Assembly (NCBI GenBank): GCA_021372695.1
Contig: JAJFTY010000139.1
Span: forward strand, 1 to 64,000
Direction of reading: 5' to 3'
Length of the DNA: 64,000 bases
DNA from: Deltaproteobacteria bacterium
Lineage (GTDB): Bacteria > Desulfobacterota > Syntrophia > Syntrophales > UBA5619
Each line of letters starts with the position of its first letter. Position 1 is the first letter of the stretch. The notes under the pieces were generated by a model. That model saw only the letters and a program-made list of their open reading frames with translations. It was not told where the DNA came from and ran no database searches. Shown here one piece after another: positions 44,165 through 52,502 of the stretch. The translations under genes and the position numbers were made by a program.

Positions 44165-45406
44165 ATGATCTCCCGACGCGCTTTTCTCAGGGGTCTGGCC
44201 GGGATCGCCCCGATCCTCGGCGGCGCAGGGCTCTGTCTCTCCTCCCCCCTCTGGGAGAGGCTCCTGGCAGGCGACGACGCCGGCTCCCTCTTCGCCCTCG
44301 ACCCGCTCTCCGATCTGGCGCGCGTCGCGCCCAAAGCGCGCTTCTGGACCTCCGTTCCCCTGGCCGGCGCCGATTGCCGCTCCTGCCATGCAGCGCCGGA
44401 ACTCCTGAAGGGAAAACGCATCCGCCATGAGGCCGGCATCGTCAAGTGCCTCCTCTGCGCCCAGGGATGCAGCCTCAAGATGGGAGAACGCGGGCGCTGC
44501 CGCGCCCGGATGAACGTCGGCGGGGAGCTGAAAAGCCTCGTCTACGGCCGCCCGATCACCGCCCACGTCGACCCGATCGAGAAGAAGCCGTTCTACCACT
44601 TTCTGCCCGGCGCGGCGGCCTATTCGCTCGCGACCTCCGGCTGCCCGCTCCGCTGCAAGTTCTGCCAGAACTGGGAGATCTCCCAGTCCTCACCGGAAGA
44701 TTACCGGAGCCCCCCGATACTCCCGGACCGGGTCGTCCGTGCCGCCCGGGATCGTGAGGCGCCGGTCATCGCCTTCACCTACAACGAGCCGACGGTCTTT
44801 GCGGAGTACATGATCGACATCGCCCGGGAGGCCAGGAGCCAGGGGCTCCGCCCTGTCCTGATCAGTTGCGGGATCATGAAAGAAGCGCCGCTCGCGGAGC
44901 TCTGCGAAACCCTCGACGCGATCAAGATCGACCTGAAAGGGTACGATGAGGGGTTCTACCGCGACGTCTGCGGCGCGGAGCTCGAGCCCGTCCTCCGGAG
45001 CATCAAACAGATCGCCAAGAGCCGCGCCCACCTGGAGATCGTCAACCTTGTGGTCCCCACCCTCAACGACTCCCAGAAGATGATCCGCAGCCTGATCGAC
45101 TGGGTCCTAGGAGAGGTCGGACCCGATGTCCCCGTCCACTTCACGCGCTTCCACCCCGATTACCAGCTCCGGAACCTGCCGCCCACGCCGGTCGCGACGC
45201 TGGAGCAGGCGCGGGAGGCAGCGCTCGGACGGGGGTTGCGCTATGCCTATGTCGGAAACGTCCCGGACCATCCGGGGAACCATACCCACTGCCCTTCCTG
45301 CGGAAAGGCGGTCATCCGGCGCTCCGGGTTCTTCACCGTGGAGATGCACATGAGCGGCGGCCGTTGCGGCTTCTGCGGGGGAAGGATCGCGGGCGTCTGG
45401 AACTGA
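44165..45406 (+). CDS. amrS: AmmeMemoRadiSam system radical SAM enzyme with Tat signal
   Basis: Radical SAM protein of the conserved AMMECR1-Memo-radical-SAM trio; its reaction is unknown. The cluster motif CPLRCKFCQNW gives Cys160, Cys164 and Cys167, and AYSLATSG and FTYNEPTVFAEY are family-typical. The N-terminus is a clear twin-arginine signal (SRRAFLRGLAG, then a hydrophobic run). A CRSCH motif at 71-75, CLLCAQGC at 95-102, and C-terminal CPSCG/CGFCGG pairs provide extra metal or heme sites. A start at 44165 puts the Tat signal first; the longer frame lies in the preceding gene. 413 aa. The partner gene starts 18 bases after the stop. Confidence 0.9.
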   Translation: MISRRAFLRGLAGIAPILGGAGLCLSSPLWERLLAGDDAGSLFALDPLSDLARVAPKARFWTSVPLAGADCRSCHAAPELLKGKRIRHEAGIVKCLLCAQGCSLKMGERGRCRARMNVGGELKSLVYGRPITAHVDPIEKKPFYHFLPGAAAYSLATSGCPLRCKFCQNWEISQSSPEDYRSPPILPDRVVRAARDREAPVIAFTYNEPTVFAEYMIDIAREARSQGLRPVLISCGIMKEAPLAELCETLDAIKIDLKGYDEGFYRDVCGAELEPVLRSIKQIAKSRAHLEIVNLVVPTLNDSQKMIRSLIDWVLGEVGPDVPVHFTRFHPDYQLRNLPPTPVATLEQAREAALGRGLRYAYVGNVPDHPGNHTHCPSCGKAVIRRSGFFTVEMHMSGGRCGFCGGRIAGVWN

Positions 45407-45424
45407 TTGGAAAGGAGAGAGATC

Positions 45425-46954
45425 ATGACTATCCTGCAATTCGGCATTCCCATCGTCGCCCTGAGCCTCGGGGTGGCTGCGACCGGCATGGCCGGAAGAG
45501 AGGGAGGTGAGGTCCGCTCCCCCGCCGTGGCCGGCCAGTTCTATCCCGAATCGGCCGCGACGCTGAAGCTCGCCATTGGGAAATTCGTGGAGGACGCCCT
45601 GCCGCCGCAGGTGAAGAAACCGCTCGCCATCGTCGTCCCCCATGCGGGGTACATCTACTCGGGCCAGATCTGCGCCGACGGCTGGAATCAGGTGTGCGGC
45701 GGGGCCTATGACGTCGTCATCATCCTCGGGACGAACCACACGGCGCCGGGCCTCCGGAAGATCGCCCTCTATCCGGGCGCGGGCTTCCGGACCCCCCTCG
45801 GAACCGCCGCGGTGGATGGAGACCTCGTCGCGGCGATTCTGGCCGCATCCCCCGACTGCATCGCGGACAAGGGGCCGCACGTGCGGGAGCATTCCGTCGA
45901 GGTCCAGATTCCCTTTGCGCAGTTCCTCTTCCCCCAGGCCAAGATTGTCGCCGCGGTCGCGGGCGAGGCGGATCCCGCCCTCTTCAACCGCTTCGGGGCT
46001 GCGCTGGCTGCGGTCCTGAAGGGACGCCGCGCGCTTGTCGTCGCCAGTTCCGACCTTTCCCACTACCCGTCGGCGGCAGACGCCGACGTCGCCGACATGA
46101 ATACCCTGGAGGCGGTCACGACACTCGACCCGGCCACGCTCCATGCGACGATCCGGTCGCAGATGGCCAAGCGGATTCCCAATCTCTCGACTTGCGCCTG
46201 CGGCGAAGCGCCGATCATGGCCGCAATGGCTGCGGCGAAGGCGATGGGGGCGACCGGGGGTAGGATCGTGAGCCACGCCCACTCCGGGAACCTTCCCATC
46301 GGCGATCGGGAGCGCGTGGTCGGCTACGGGGCCGTGGTACTGGCAGCCGATGCGACGACGGAGAAGGCGGCGCGGCCGACGGCGGCAAAGGCGGCGGAGG
46401 GAACGATCGGACCCGAAGACCGGAAATATCTGCTCCGCCTCGCGCGGGAGACGATCACCCGCTACCTGACGATGCAGATGGTTCCCCTGCCGCGGCTTTC
46501 GAGCCCCATCCTGCGCGAACCGCGCGGGGTCTTCGTCACGCTGAAGAAGCGCGGGAACCTGCGCGGCTGCATCGGCCGGATGATACCGGACCGACCGCTC
46601 GCCGAGCTCGTCGGCGCGATGGCCCTACAATCCGCGTTCGAGGATCCCCGCTTTCCACCCGTGACGGCCCGGGAGCTGCCCGACCTGGAGGTTGAGATCT
46701 CGGTCCTCACCCCGATGAAGCAGGTTCCCGGCCCGAACGACATCGTGGTCGGAAGGGACGGCGTCCTTCTCCAGCAGAAAGGGAGATCGGCCGTCTTTCT
46801 CCCGCAGGTCGCCCCGGAGCAGGGGTGGGGAAGGGACGAGATGCTTGACAACCTGAGCCAGAAGGCGGGGCTGCCGGCAAAGGCCTGGCGCGAGCCCGGG
46901 GCCTGTTTCCTCACCTTCCAGGCGATCGTCTTCCACGAAGGGGAAACGCATTAA
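45425..46954 (+). CDS. Memo-AMMECR1 fusion protein (AmmeMemoRadiSam system), probably exported
   Basis: 509 residues. An N-terminal hydrophobic segment (ILQFGIPIVALSLGVAATGM) looks like a signal peptide or anchor. The Memo domain (about 35-315) follows, with its metal-site residues in VVPHAGYIYSG, GTNHTAPG and SSDLSHY. The AMMECR1 domain (about 325-505) has REPRGVFVTLKKRGNLRGC and LEVEISVLTPM. In other genomes the two domains are separate or fused beside the radical SAM gene; here they are fused. AGGAGAGAGATC precedes the ATG. Function unknown. Having a possible export signal on both this and the radical SAM protein is notable. Confidence 0.9.
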   Translation: MTILQFGIPIVALSLGVAATGMAGREGGEVRSPAVAGQFYPESAATLKLAIGKFVEDALPPQVKKPLAIVVPHAGYIYSGQICADGWNQVCGGAYDVVIILGTNHTAPGLRKIALYPGAGFRTPLGTAAVDGDLVAAILAASPDCIADKGPHVREHSVEVQIPFAQFLFPQAKIVAAVAGEADPALFNRFGAALAAVLKGRRALVVASSDLSHYPSAADADVADMNTLEAVTTLDPATLHATIRSQMAKRIPNLSTCACGEAPIMAAMAAAKAMGATGGRIVSHAHSGNLPIGDRERVVGYGAVVLAADATTEKAARPTAAKAAEGTIGPEDRKYLLRLARETITRYLTMQMVPLPRLSSPILREPRGVFVTLKKRGNLRGCIGRMIPDRPLAELVGAMALQSAFEDPRFPPVTARELPDLEVEISVLTPMKQVPGPNDIVVGRDGVLLQQKGRSAVFLPQVAPEQGWGRDEMLDNLSQKAGLPAKAWREPGACFLTFQAIVFHEGETH

Positions 46955-47049
46955 GCAGGATTTCAAGGGGAAATGACGCCACGGGAAGGGGTTCAATCCT
47001 CTCCCCCGTGACGGATGCGATCGGCGAAAGGTAACGGCTGTTGGTGTCT

Positions 47050-47268
47050 TTACGCGCCGCCGGAAGGCTTTGTCTTCTTCTTACCGGGCTTTTTGGCCTT
47101 TTGGGCCTGGAGGCGTGTTTCCGCCAAGGCATGCCTCCTCAGGCCTTCGATATAGTCATCGGCGGTCTTGTCTTTTTTCCTGCGGGACTTGAGCCACTGC
47201 CCAATCAGAAACCCGATCAGGCAGGAAACCGATATGAATATCCAAGTTTCCGGATTGTTTGGAAACAT
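47050..47268 (-). CDS. Small single-helix membrane protein
   Basis: 72 residues: a short N-terminus, one membrane helix (WIFISVSCLIGFLIGQWL), and a basic, Lys/Arg-rich cytoplasmic tail ending KKPGKKKTKPSGGA. The tail resembles the short linker-and-tail proteins often placed next to house-keeping genes, but I recognise no family. The ATG at 47268 has AAGGAGAGAATGAA upstream; the longer frame to 47328 lacks one. It stands alone, converging on the Memo-AMMECR1 gene. Confidence 0.6.
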   Translation of the reverse strand: MFPNNPETWIFISVSCLIGFLIGQWLKSRRKKDKTADDYIEGLRRHALAETRLQAQKAKKPGKKKTKPSGGA

Positions 47269-47596
47269 TTCATTCTCTCCTTGTCGTGAACTGTCCAAGC
47301 TTATAACCCGGTTCCGCTGCCGGTGCAACCCTTAACCCCATCTGGTCCAAATCCCCGGTCTGCAAACGCGGTATCCCCGCATATGACGCTCTCTGGACGT
47401 CATCGGATGCCTGCGATCCCCGATGGGGGCATACCATCTGAACCGATGGCGATGTACGTGTAATTGAATAGAATTACTGAAAAAATCAGATGACACGGTA
47501 CGCGATCCATGTACTATGGGGCTGTCGCAAACGGTTCTCAGCAAACATCGCAAGTGGATTCGGACAGGCATTCTGTTGATCGAGGTCCTGTGAGAC

Positions 47597-48166
47597 ATGC
47601 CACGCGCGCTTCTGAAAGACATCCTGATCTCATTGATCGTCCAGGCAGCGCTTCTCGCCTTTGCTTTCCAGGCCTATTCCCAGCCACCGCCGGTGCGCAT
47701 GGAGATCCCGTCATCGTTCAATCCCGTCGGCTCCGGCGCCAGGGCTCTCGACATGGGCGGGGCCTTCATTGCGGTTGCCGACGACGCGACCGCTACCTCC
47801 TGGAACCCCGGCGGGCTCATCCAGTTGGAGAGGCCGGAAATATCTGTGGTAGGAGGCTATATTCAACGGACGGAGATCAACACCTTCGGGAACAACCCGG
47901 AGGCCTCGGGAAAGCAGTCTGCCGATGATATCGATCTGAACTATCTGAGCGTCGCCCACCCTTTCCGCCTGGCAAGCCGCAACATGATCGTTTCGCTGAA
48001 CTACCAGAGGCTTTACGACTTCATGCGGAGCTGGAATATCAGTCGTGATGTGGACAATCCGCTGTTTACCTCGGCTATGGTGCGCCGGTTGCGGCAGTGG
48101 GGCGCATTTCCGGCTGGAAGCCGGCGGGGATGCGATGAAGAACATCCATCACGATGGCGCGTTTGA
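47597..48166 (+). pseudogene. Truncated outer-membrane beta-barrel protein (FadL/PorV-like)
   Basis: A signal peptide (ILISLIVQAALLAFAFQAYS) is followed by the start of an outer-membrane transport-like barrel: PSSFNPVGSGARALDMGGAF, AVADDATATSWNPGGL and LNYLSVAHPFRLASRNMIVS. Family members continue to 350-450 residues. Here similarity ends near residue 155 and the frame closes in Arg-rich residues (PAGSRRGCDEEHPSRWRV) just before the convergent aspA gene. Most likely a 3' deletion; the product would not form a complete barrel. Confidence 0.6.
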
Positions 48167-48214
48167 ACGAGAGCGAGAATATTCACCCTCCGGCTTCTGG
48201 AGGAGTCCGCCGGG

Positions 48215-49624
48215 TCACCTCGGATGGGTGAGGTTCTCGGGGCGCAGAATGTCGGCAAGCTGCTCCCGGGTCAGGAGCCCTTTGGCCAGCACGATCTCCG
48301 CGACACCTCTGCCGGTGGCGTATGCCTCCTTGGCGACCTCGCTGGCGTTTTCATACCCGATATAGGGGTTGAGCGCCGTCACGATGCCGATGGAGTGCGA
48401 GACGATGTCCGCCAGGCGGCTGCGGTTCGCGGTGATGCCGCGCACACATCGTTCGGCCAGGGTCCGGCAGCCCTGCCGCAGGAGGATCAGGCTGTTGAAC
48501 AGATTGTGGGCGATGATCGGCTCGAAGGCGTTGAGCTGCAGCTGACCGGCCTCCGCCGCAAATGAGACGGTCACATCGTTGCCGATCACCTGAAAGGCGA
48601 TCTGATTGACCACCTCGGGGATGACAGGGTTGACCTTCCCGGGCATGATCGTCGATCCGGCCTGCACCGGAGGCAGGTTGATCTCGCCCAGGCCCGCACG
48701 GGGACCGGAGGAGAGCAGGCGCAGGTCGTTGCACACCTTCGACAGCTTCACCGCGATCCGCTTGAGCACCCCCGAAAGCTGGACAAACACGCCCGCATCC
48801 TGCGTGGCTTCGACCAGGTTGGCGGCCGTCACGAATTCAAATCCGGTCAACTCCGACAGGTATCGGCAGGCCAGGGACGCATACTTCGGCGGGGTGTTGA
48901 TTCCCGTGCCGATGGCGGTCGCCCCCAGGTTGATCTCCTGGATGAGCAGGGCCGCCTCGCGCAGCCGCTGCTGGTCTTCCATGAGCATCACGGCGTATGT
49001 GCTGAACTCCTGTCCCAGGGTCATGGGGACGGCGTCCTGGAGCTGCGTGCGGCCGATCTTGATCAGGTCGGCAAACTCCTTCGCCTTGGCGTCGAAATCG
49101 CAGCGCAGCGTCTCCATCGCCTGGATCAGGTCGTCGATCTCGATCCGCAGCGCCACCTTCACGGCCGTCGGGTAGACGTCGTTGGTGCTCTGGCCCAGGT
49201 TGACATGTTCGAGCGGCTGCATCTCCGCGTAATTCCCGCGCTCGAATCCAAGGATTTCCAGAGCCCGATTGGCGATGACCTCGTTGATATTCATGTTGGT
49301 CGACGTCCCCGCGCCGCCCTGGATCACATCCACCACGAACTGGTCGTTCAGCCTGCCGGCGCGGATCTCCCCGCAGGCGCGCGCGATCGCGGCCGCCCGT
49401 TTCTTCTTCAGCAGCCCCAGATCCCGGTTCGCCGACGCACAGGCCTGCTTCACGCATGCCAGGGATTGGATGAGCCTCGGATAGGTTTGAATCGAAATGC
49501 CGGAGATGGGGAAATTCTCCGTTGCGCGGAGGGTGTGGATACCGTAATAGACATCCGCGGGCACCTTGCGCTCGCCAAGAAGGTCATGCTCGGTCCGATA
49601 GGTGGCTTTTTTCATGCCGGCCAT
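48215..49624 (-). CDS. aspA: Aspartate ammonia-lyase
   Basis: Reversibly converts L-aspartate to fumarate and ammonia in the cytoplasm. 469 residues, normal for AspA. Signatures: EHDLLGERKVPADVYYGIHT, GAGTSTNMNINEVIANRA, EHVNLGQSTNDVYPT and the catalytic loop with the superfamily motif GSTIMPGKVNPVIPE. AspA, not class II fumarase, is favoured by the YYGIHTLRATENF block and the VVDVIQGGAGTSTNMN context. The start could be ATG at 49624 or at 49615; no ribosome site decides. Single gene. Confidence 0.93.
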   Translation of the reverse strand: MAGMKKATYRTEHDLLGERKVPADVYYGIHTLRATENFPISGISIQTYPRLIQSLACVKQACASANRDLGLLKKKRAAAIARACGEIRAGRLNDQFVVDVIQGGAGTSTNMNINEVIANRALEILGFERGNYAEMQPLEHVNLGQSTNDVYPTAVKVALRIEIDDLIQAMETLRCDFDAKAKEFADLIKIGRTQLQDAVPMTLGQEFSTYAVMLMEDQQRLREAALLIQEINLGATAIGTGINTPPKYASLACRYLSELTGFEFVTAANLVEATQDAGVFVQLSGVLKRIAVKLSKVCNDLRLLSSGPRAGLGEINLPPVQAGSTIMPGKVNPVIPEVVNQIAFQVIGNDVTVSFAAEAGQLQLNAFEPIIAHNLFNSLILLRQGCRTLAERCVRGITANRSRLADIVSHSIGIVTALNPYIGYENASEVAKEAYATGRGVAEIVLAKGLLTREQLADILRPENLTHPR

Positions 49625-49698
49625 TGTAACAAAATTTGCAGTTTCGGCAAATTAAATCCTGAAAACCGCGCACCCCCGGTATGACTCATTTTGGCTGC

Positions 49699-49790
49699 GG
49701 AGACGCCTCGCGCAGCGCGATTTGAAGATTTTTCGGTCAAAAAATAGCTGAGCGCAAGTCGAAGCGTCTCTGCGATTGAAACTGTGTCAC
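49699..49790. repeat. Short palindromic repeat (copy A)
   Basis: About 92 bases with imperfect inverted ends (GGAGACGC... / ...GCGTCTC). It shares with the 56.3-kb copy the left block (CTCGCGCAGCGCGATT, then TTTTTCGG) and the right block ending TGAGCGC...CACCC. It carries no gene. Confidence 0.6.
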
Positions 49791-49928
49791 CCGCCCAGCC
49801 TTTTCCGTTGACACCCCCCGGCGGCTTTTCCTATACTGTCGCGGCTCCGGAAACCGGTCGGCTGAACCGGATGCCATTCTGAAATCGTTGCCTGCGGGCA
49901 GCGAGAACGCCATGAAAGGAGACCCGGG

Positions 49929-50063
49929 ATGATTTTCACGCGAGCCGGGCAGCCACTTGTCCGCTCCGGTCCCCGAAAAGAGGCCGTTCCCGCCGGCGCC
50001 CGCCGGCGCGGGCCGGGCCTCCCGCTTTCGTCCGCCGCTTTCGGCGGAGCGGTGCGCCGATGA
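49929..50063 (+). CDS. Possible 44-residue leader peptide
   Basis: A short ORF starts with MIFTRAGQPL. It has GGAG 8 bases before the ATG and ends in TGA overlapping the next gene's ATG, which would allow coupled translation. The peptide is Arg/Ala/Gly-rich with no recognisable family, so it may be chance in high-GC DNA. Confidence 0.2.
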   Translation: MIFTRAGQPLVRSGPRKEAVPAGARRRGPGLPLSSAAFGGAVRR

Positions 50064-52237
50064 TCGCCGACGTCGCCGCGCTCCTGCTGACGGGTCTCGT
50101 CTCGCTCCTCGGGCAGATCGTCCTGCTCCGGGAGCTCAGCGTCGCCTTTTACGGCGTCGAACTGATCTACATCATCGGCCTGGGGAGCTGGATGCTCCTG
50201 ACAGCCTGCGGGGTGCTCATCGGCGGGCGGCGCCCCTCGGCCGGCCGGACGGCCGTTCTTTTCTGCTGCTTTGCCCTCTTCCTCCCCGCCAGCGTCGTCT
50301 TCCTCCGGGCCCACCGTGGGCTCCTGGGCGGAATCCCCGGCGCCTACCTCGCCTTCCCGCTGCAGATGGCGGCGCTCCTGATGTCCCTTTTGCCCGCCGG
50401 CCTGCTCTCGGGCCTCCTGTTCCGCGCAGCCGCCGTTCTCCATGCGGAGCGGGGCCGGACACTCGCCGGCGCCTATGGGATCGAAAGCGCGGGAAGCCTC
50501 GCCGCCGGGATGATCGCCACGTTCTGCTTCCGGTACGGCGTCCAGAACCTTGCCCTGGCCATTGCCTGCGGCATCGTCGCTGCCGTGGCCGCCCTCTTCC
50601 TCTTCCGGGGGAAAGGGGGCCGGACCGGGCGGACCGCAGCCGCCTTGATCGTCCTCCTCCTGGCCGCGGTGCTCTATCAGGCGCCCGGCCTCGACCGCCG
50701 GATGACCGGCTGGAACCACCCGGGTCTGGTCACGGCCAGGGACTCCCCCTACGGGCGGATCACCGCGACGCTTCAGGCCGGTCAGCTCTCCGTGTTCACC
50801 AACGACGCCCTCGCCTACGAGAGCGGCGGAACGGAGGCGGAGCTCTTCGTCCACCTGACGGCGCTCCAGCACCCCGATCCGCGGCGGATCCTGCTCCTCG
50901 GCGGGGGATGGGACGGGACCCTCCGCGAACTCCTGCAACACCGGCCGGTGCGGATCGACACCGTCGTCTTCGATCCCGCCGCGCTTTCCGTTCTCAGGCG
51001 CTATCTGCCCGCAGACATCCGGGCGTCGATGGCGAACCCCGCGGTCCGCCTCACCCGGGCCGATCCGCGACAATTCTTGAAAAGCAGCGCTTTTGCCTGG
51101 GATCTGATCATCGTGGGGATGCCGGAACCTGCCTCGGGCGAGACGAACCGCTTCTACACCAGGGAGTTTTTCGCCCAGTGCGCGGCGCGGCTCCATTCAG
51201 GCGGAATCGTCGCGCTGCGGCTCCCCGCTCCCGAGAATCTCTGGACGCCGCCGGCGACCCGCCGGACGGCAAGTGTCTATCGCGCCCTCGCTTCCGTGTT
51301 TCCCGAGATCCTTGTGCTGCCGGGGCCGATGACGGTCATGACCGCTTCCGCGGCCCAACTCCCGAGGTTGCCGGAAGTGTTGACCGACCGTCTCCAGGAG
51401 AGGAAGCTCCAGACCCGGCTCGTGTCCAAACCTTACATCCGGTACCTCTTCGCGAACGACCGCTTCACCGAGATCGAAAGACGCCTGCAGGAGACTGAGG
51501 TGCCGGAAAACAGCGATATCCGGCCGGTCTGCTACCCCTATACGGTGATATCGTGGCTCTCGCGGTTCTTCCCGAAGCTCGCCCTCGCGGACTGGACGGG
51601 CGGGATCGAGGAGAAAGGGGTCTGGAAGGCAGGACGGTGGGTGGCGCTGGGGTTGGGCATCGGCCTCGCGCTCCTGTTTCTGGGAAGCCGCCTGCGGCCC
51701 GCCGGACAAAGGGGGCTCCTGGCCGCTGTCGCCGGATTTCTCGGCATCGTCATCGAATCGGTCCTCATCCTCGCCTACCAGGCAAAAGAGGGGGTCCTCT
51801 ACCAGGAGATCGGTCTCCTCCTGGCGGCGTTCATGGCGGGCCTGGCCCTGGGGTCTCCGGCCCTCCGGGATCTGATCCTGGGAACCGGCGTGAAGAAACG
51901 ATGGGCGCGCGGCTGGGGCTATGCGCTCCTCGCCGGCTTCGCCATCCTCGGCTTCACGGCGATCGGTATCGTGACCGGCGGGAACGCCGCCGGCCTCTGG
52001 GCGACGGCGGTGCTTCTGGCGGCTGCGGGATTCCTGGTCGGCGGACTCTTCGCCTACGCCGGTCTCCGCGGCGTCCGGGAACAGAAGGGCGTGATCGGTC
52101 CGCTCTACGCGGCGGATCTGATCGGCGGCAGCCTCGGCGCGTTCTGCGGAAGCCTCATCCTGATCCCCCTGCTCGGCCTCGCCGGGACCCTCAAGGGGAT
52201 GATCTTCCTTTCAGTGCTTGCATTTCTCCTGATCTGA
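50060..52237 (+). CDS. Polytopic membrane protein with central spermidine-synthase-like domain
   Basis: 725 residues: about seven N-terminal helices, a cytoplasmic methyltransferase-fold domain (about 225-460) like the fused membrane spermidine synthases, and about six C-terminal helices. DSPYGRITATLQAG, LTALQHPDPRRILLLGGGWDG and TLREL match the family. Key residues are altered: the acidic Glu-Ile-Asp after the third strand reads VVFDP, and the catalytic Asp region reads DLIIVGMPEPASG. Aminopropyl transfer is therefore doubtful. Membrane relatives of this type have no settled role. No polyamine genes are nearby. Confidence 0.7.
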   Translation: MIADVAALLLTGLVSLLGQIVLLRELSVAFYGVELIYIIGLGSWMLLTACGVLIGGRRPSAGRTAVLFCCFALFLPASVVFLRAHRGLLGGIPGAYLAFPLQMAALLMSLLPAGLLSGLLFRAAAVLHAERGRTLAGAYGIESAGSLAAGMIATFCFRYGVQNLALAIACGIVAAVAALFLFRGKGGRTGRTAAALIVLLLAAVLYQAPGLDRRMTGWNHPGLVTARDSPYGRITATLQAGQLSVFTNDALAYESGGTEAELFVHLTALQHPDPRRILLLGGGWDGTLRELLQHRPVRIDTVVFDPAALSVLRRYLPADIRASMANPAVRLTRADPRQFLKSSAFAWDLIIVGMPEPASGETNRFYTREFFAQCAARLHSGGIVALRLPAPENLWTPPATRRTASVYRALASVFPEILVLPGPMTVMTASAAQLPRLPEVLTDRLQERKLQTRLVSKPYIRYLFANDRFTEIERRLQETEVPENSDIRPVCYPYTVISWLSRFFPKLALADWTGGIEEKGVWKAGRWVALGLGIGLALLFLGSRLRPAGQRGLLAAVAGFLGIVIESVLILAYQAKEGVLYQEIGLLLAAFMAGLALGSPALRDLILGTGVKKRWARGWGYALLAGFAILGFTAIGIVTGGNAAGLWATAVLLAAAGFLVGGLFAYAGLRGVREQKGVIGPLYAADLIGGSLGAFCGSLILIPLLGLAGTLKGMIFLSVLAFLLI

Positions 52238-52338
52238 CCTTCCCGGCCGGTGTCCGCGAATGATGAAAAGGGTTGACAGGACCCCCGCCCCTTCGTATCG
52301 TTCGGCCGTCCAAACCGTTATCAAACGGATAGAACGTC

Positions 52339-52481
52339 ATGCCTGACCCCGGATCGGGTCCGGGGCGGGCTCTGATCCGGCATCCAGTCATCACTGGTTC
52401 CTGGCTTTCGCCGGGACGACGTCTGGATTCCGGCGTTCGCCGGAATGACGATTTTGAGACGTATTATTGCCGGAGCAATAA
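52339..52481. repeat. Intergenic palindromic (REP-like) repeats and a leader stem-loop
   Basis: Contains CCCCGGA-TCGGG-TCCGGGG (52347-52365) and a perfect 9-bp stem ATTCCGGCG-TT-CGCCGGAAT (52427-52446). The latter sits within CTGGATTCCGGCGTTCGCCG-type sequence, a short palindrome common in many proteobacterial genomes. A third stem, TTATTGC-CGGA-GCAATAA (52465-52482), sits just before the ribosome site of the next gene. Confidence 0.75.
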
Positions 52482-52502
52482 CGCAACCTTCAGGAGGAGA
52501 GA

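Noticed and set aside
48045..48365. 106-codon plus-strand frame after the truncated barrel gene as its continuation
   Set aside because: No beta-barrel similarity, and most of it is antisense to aspA.
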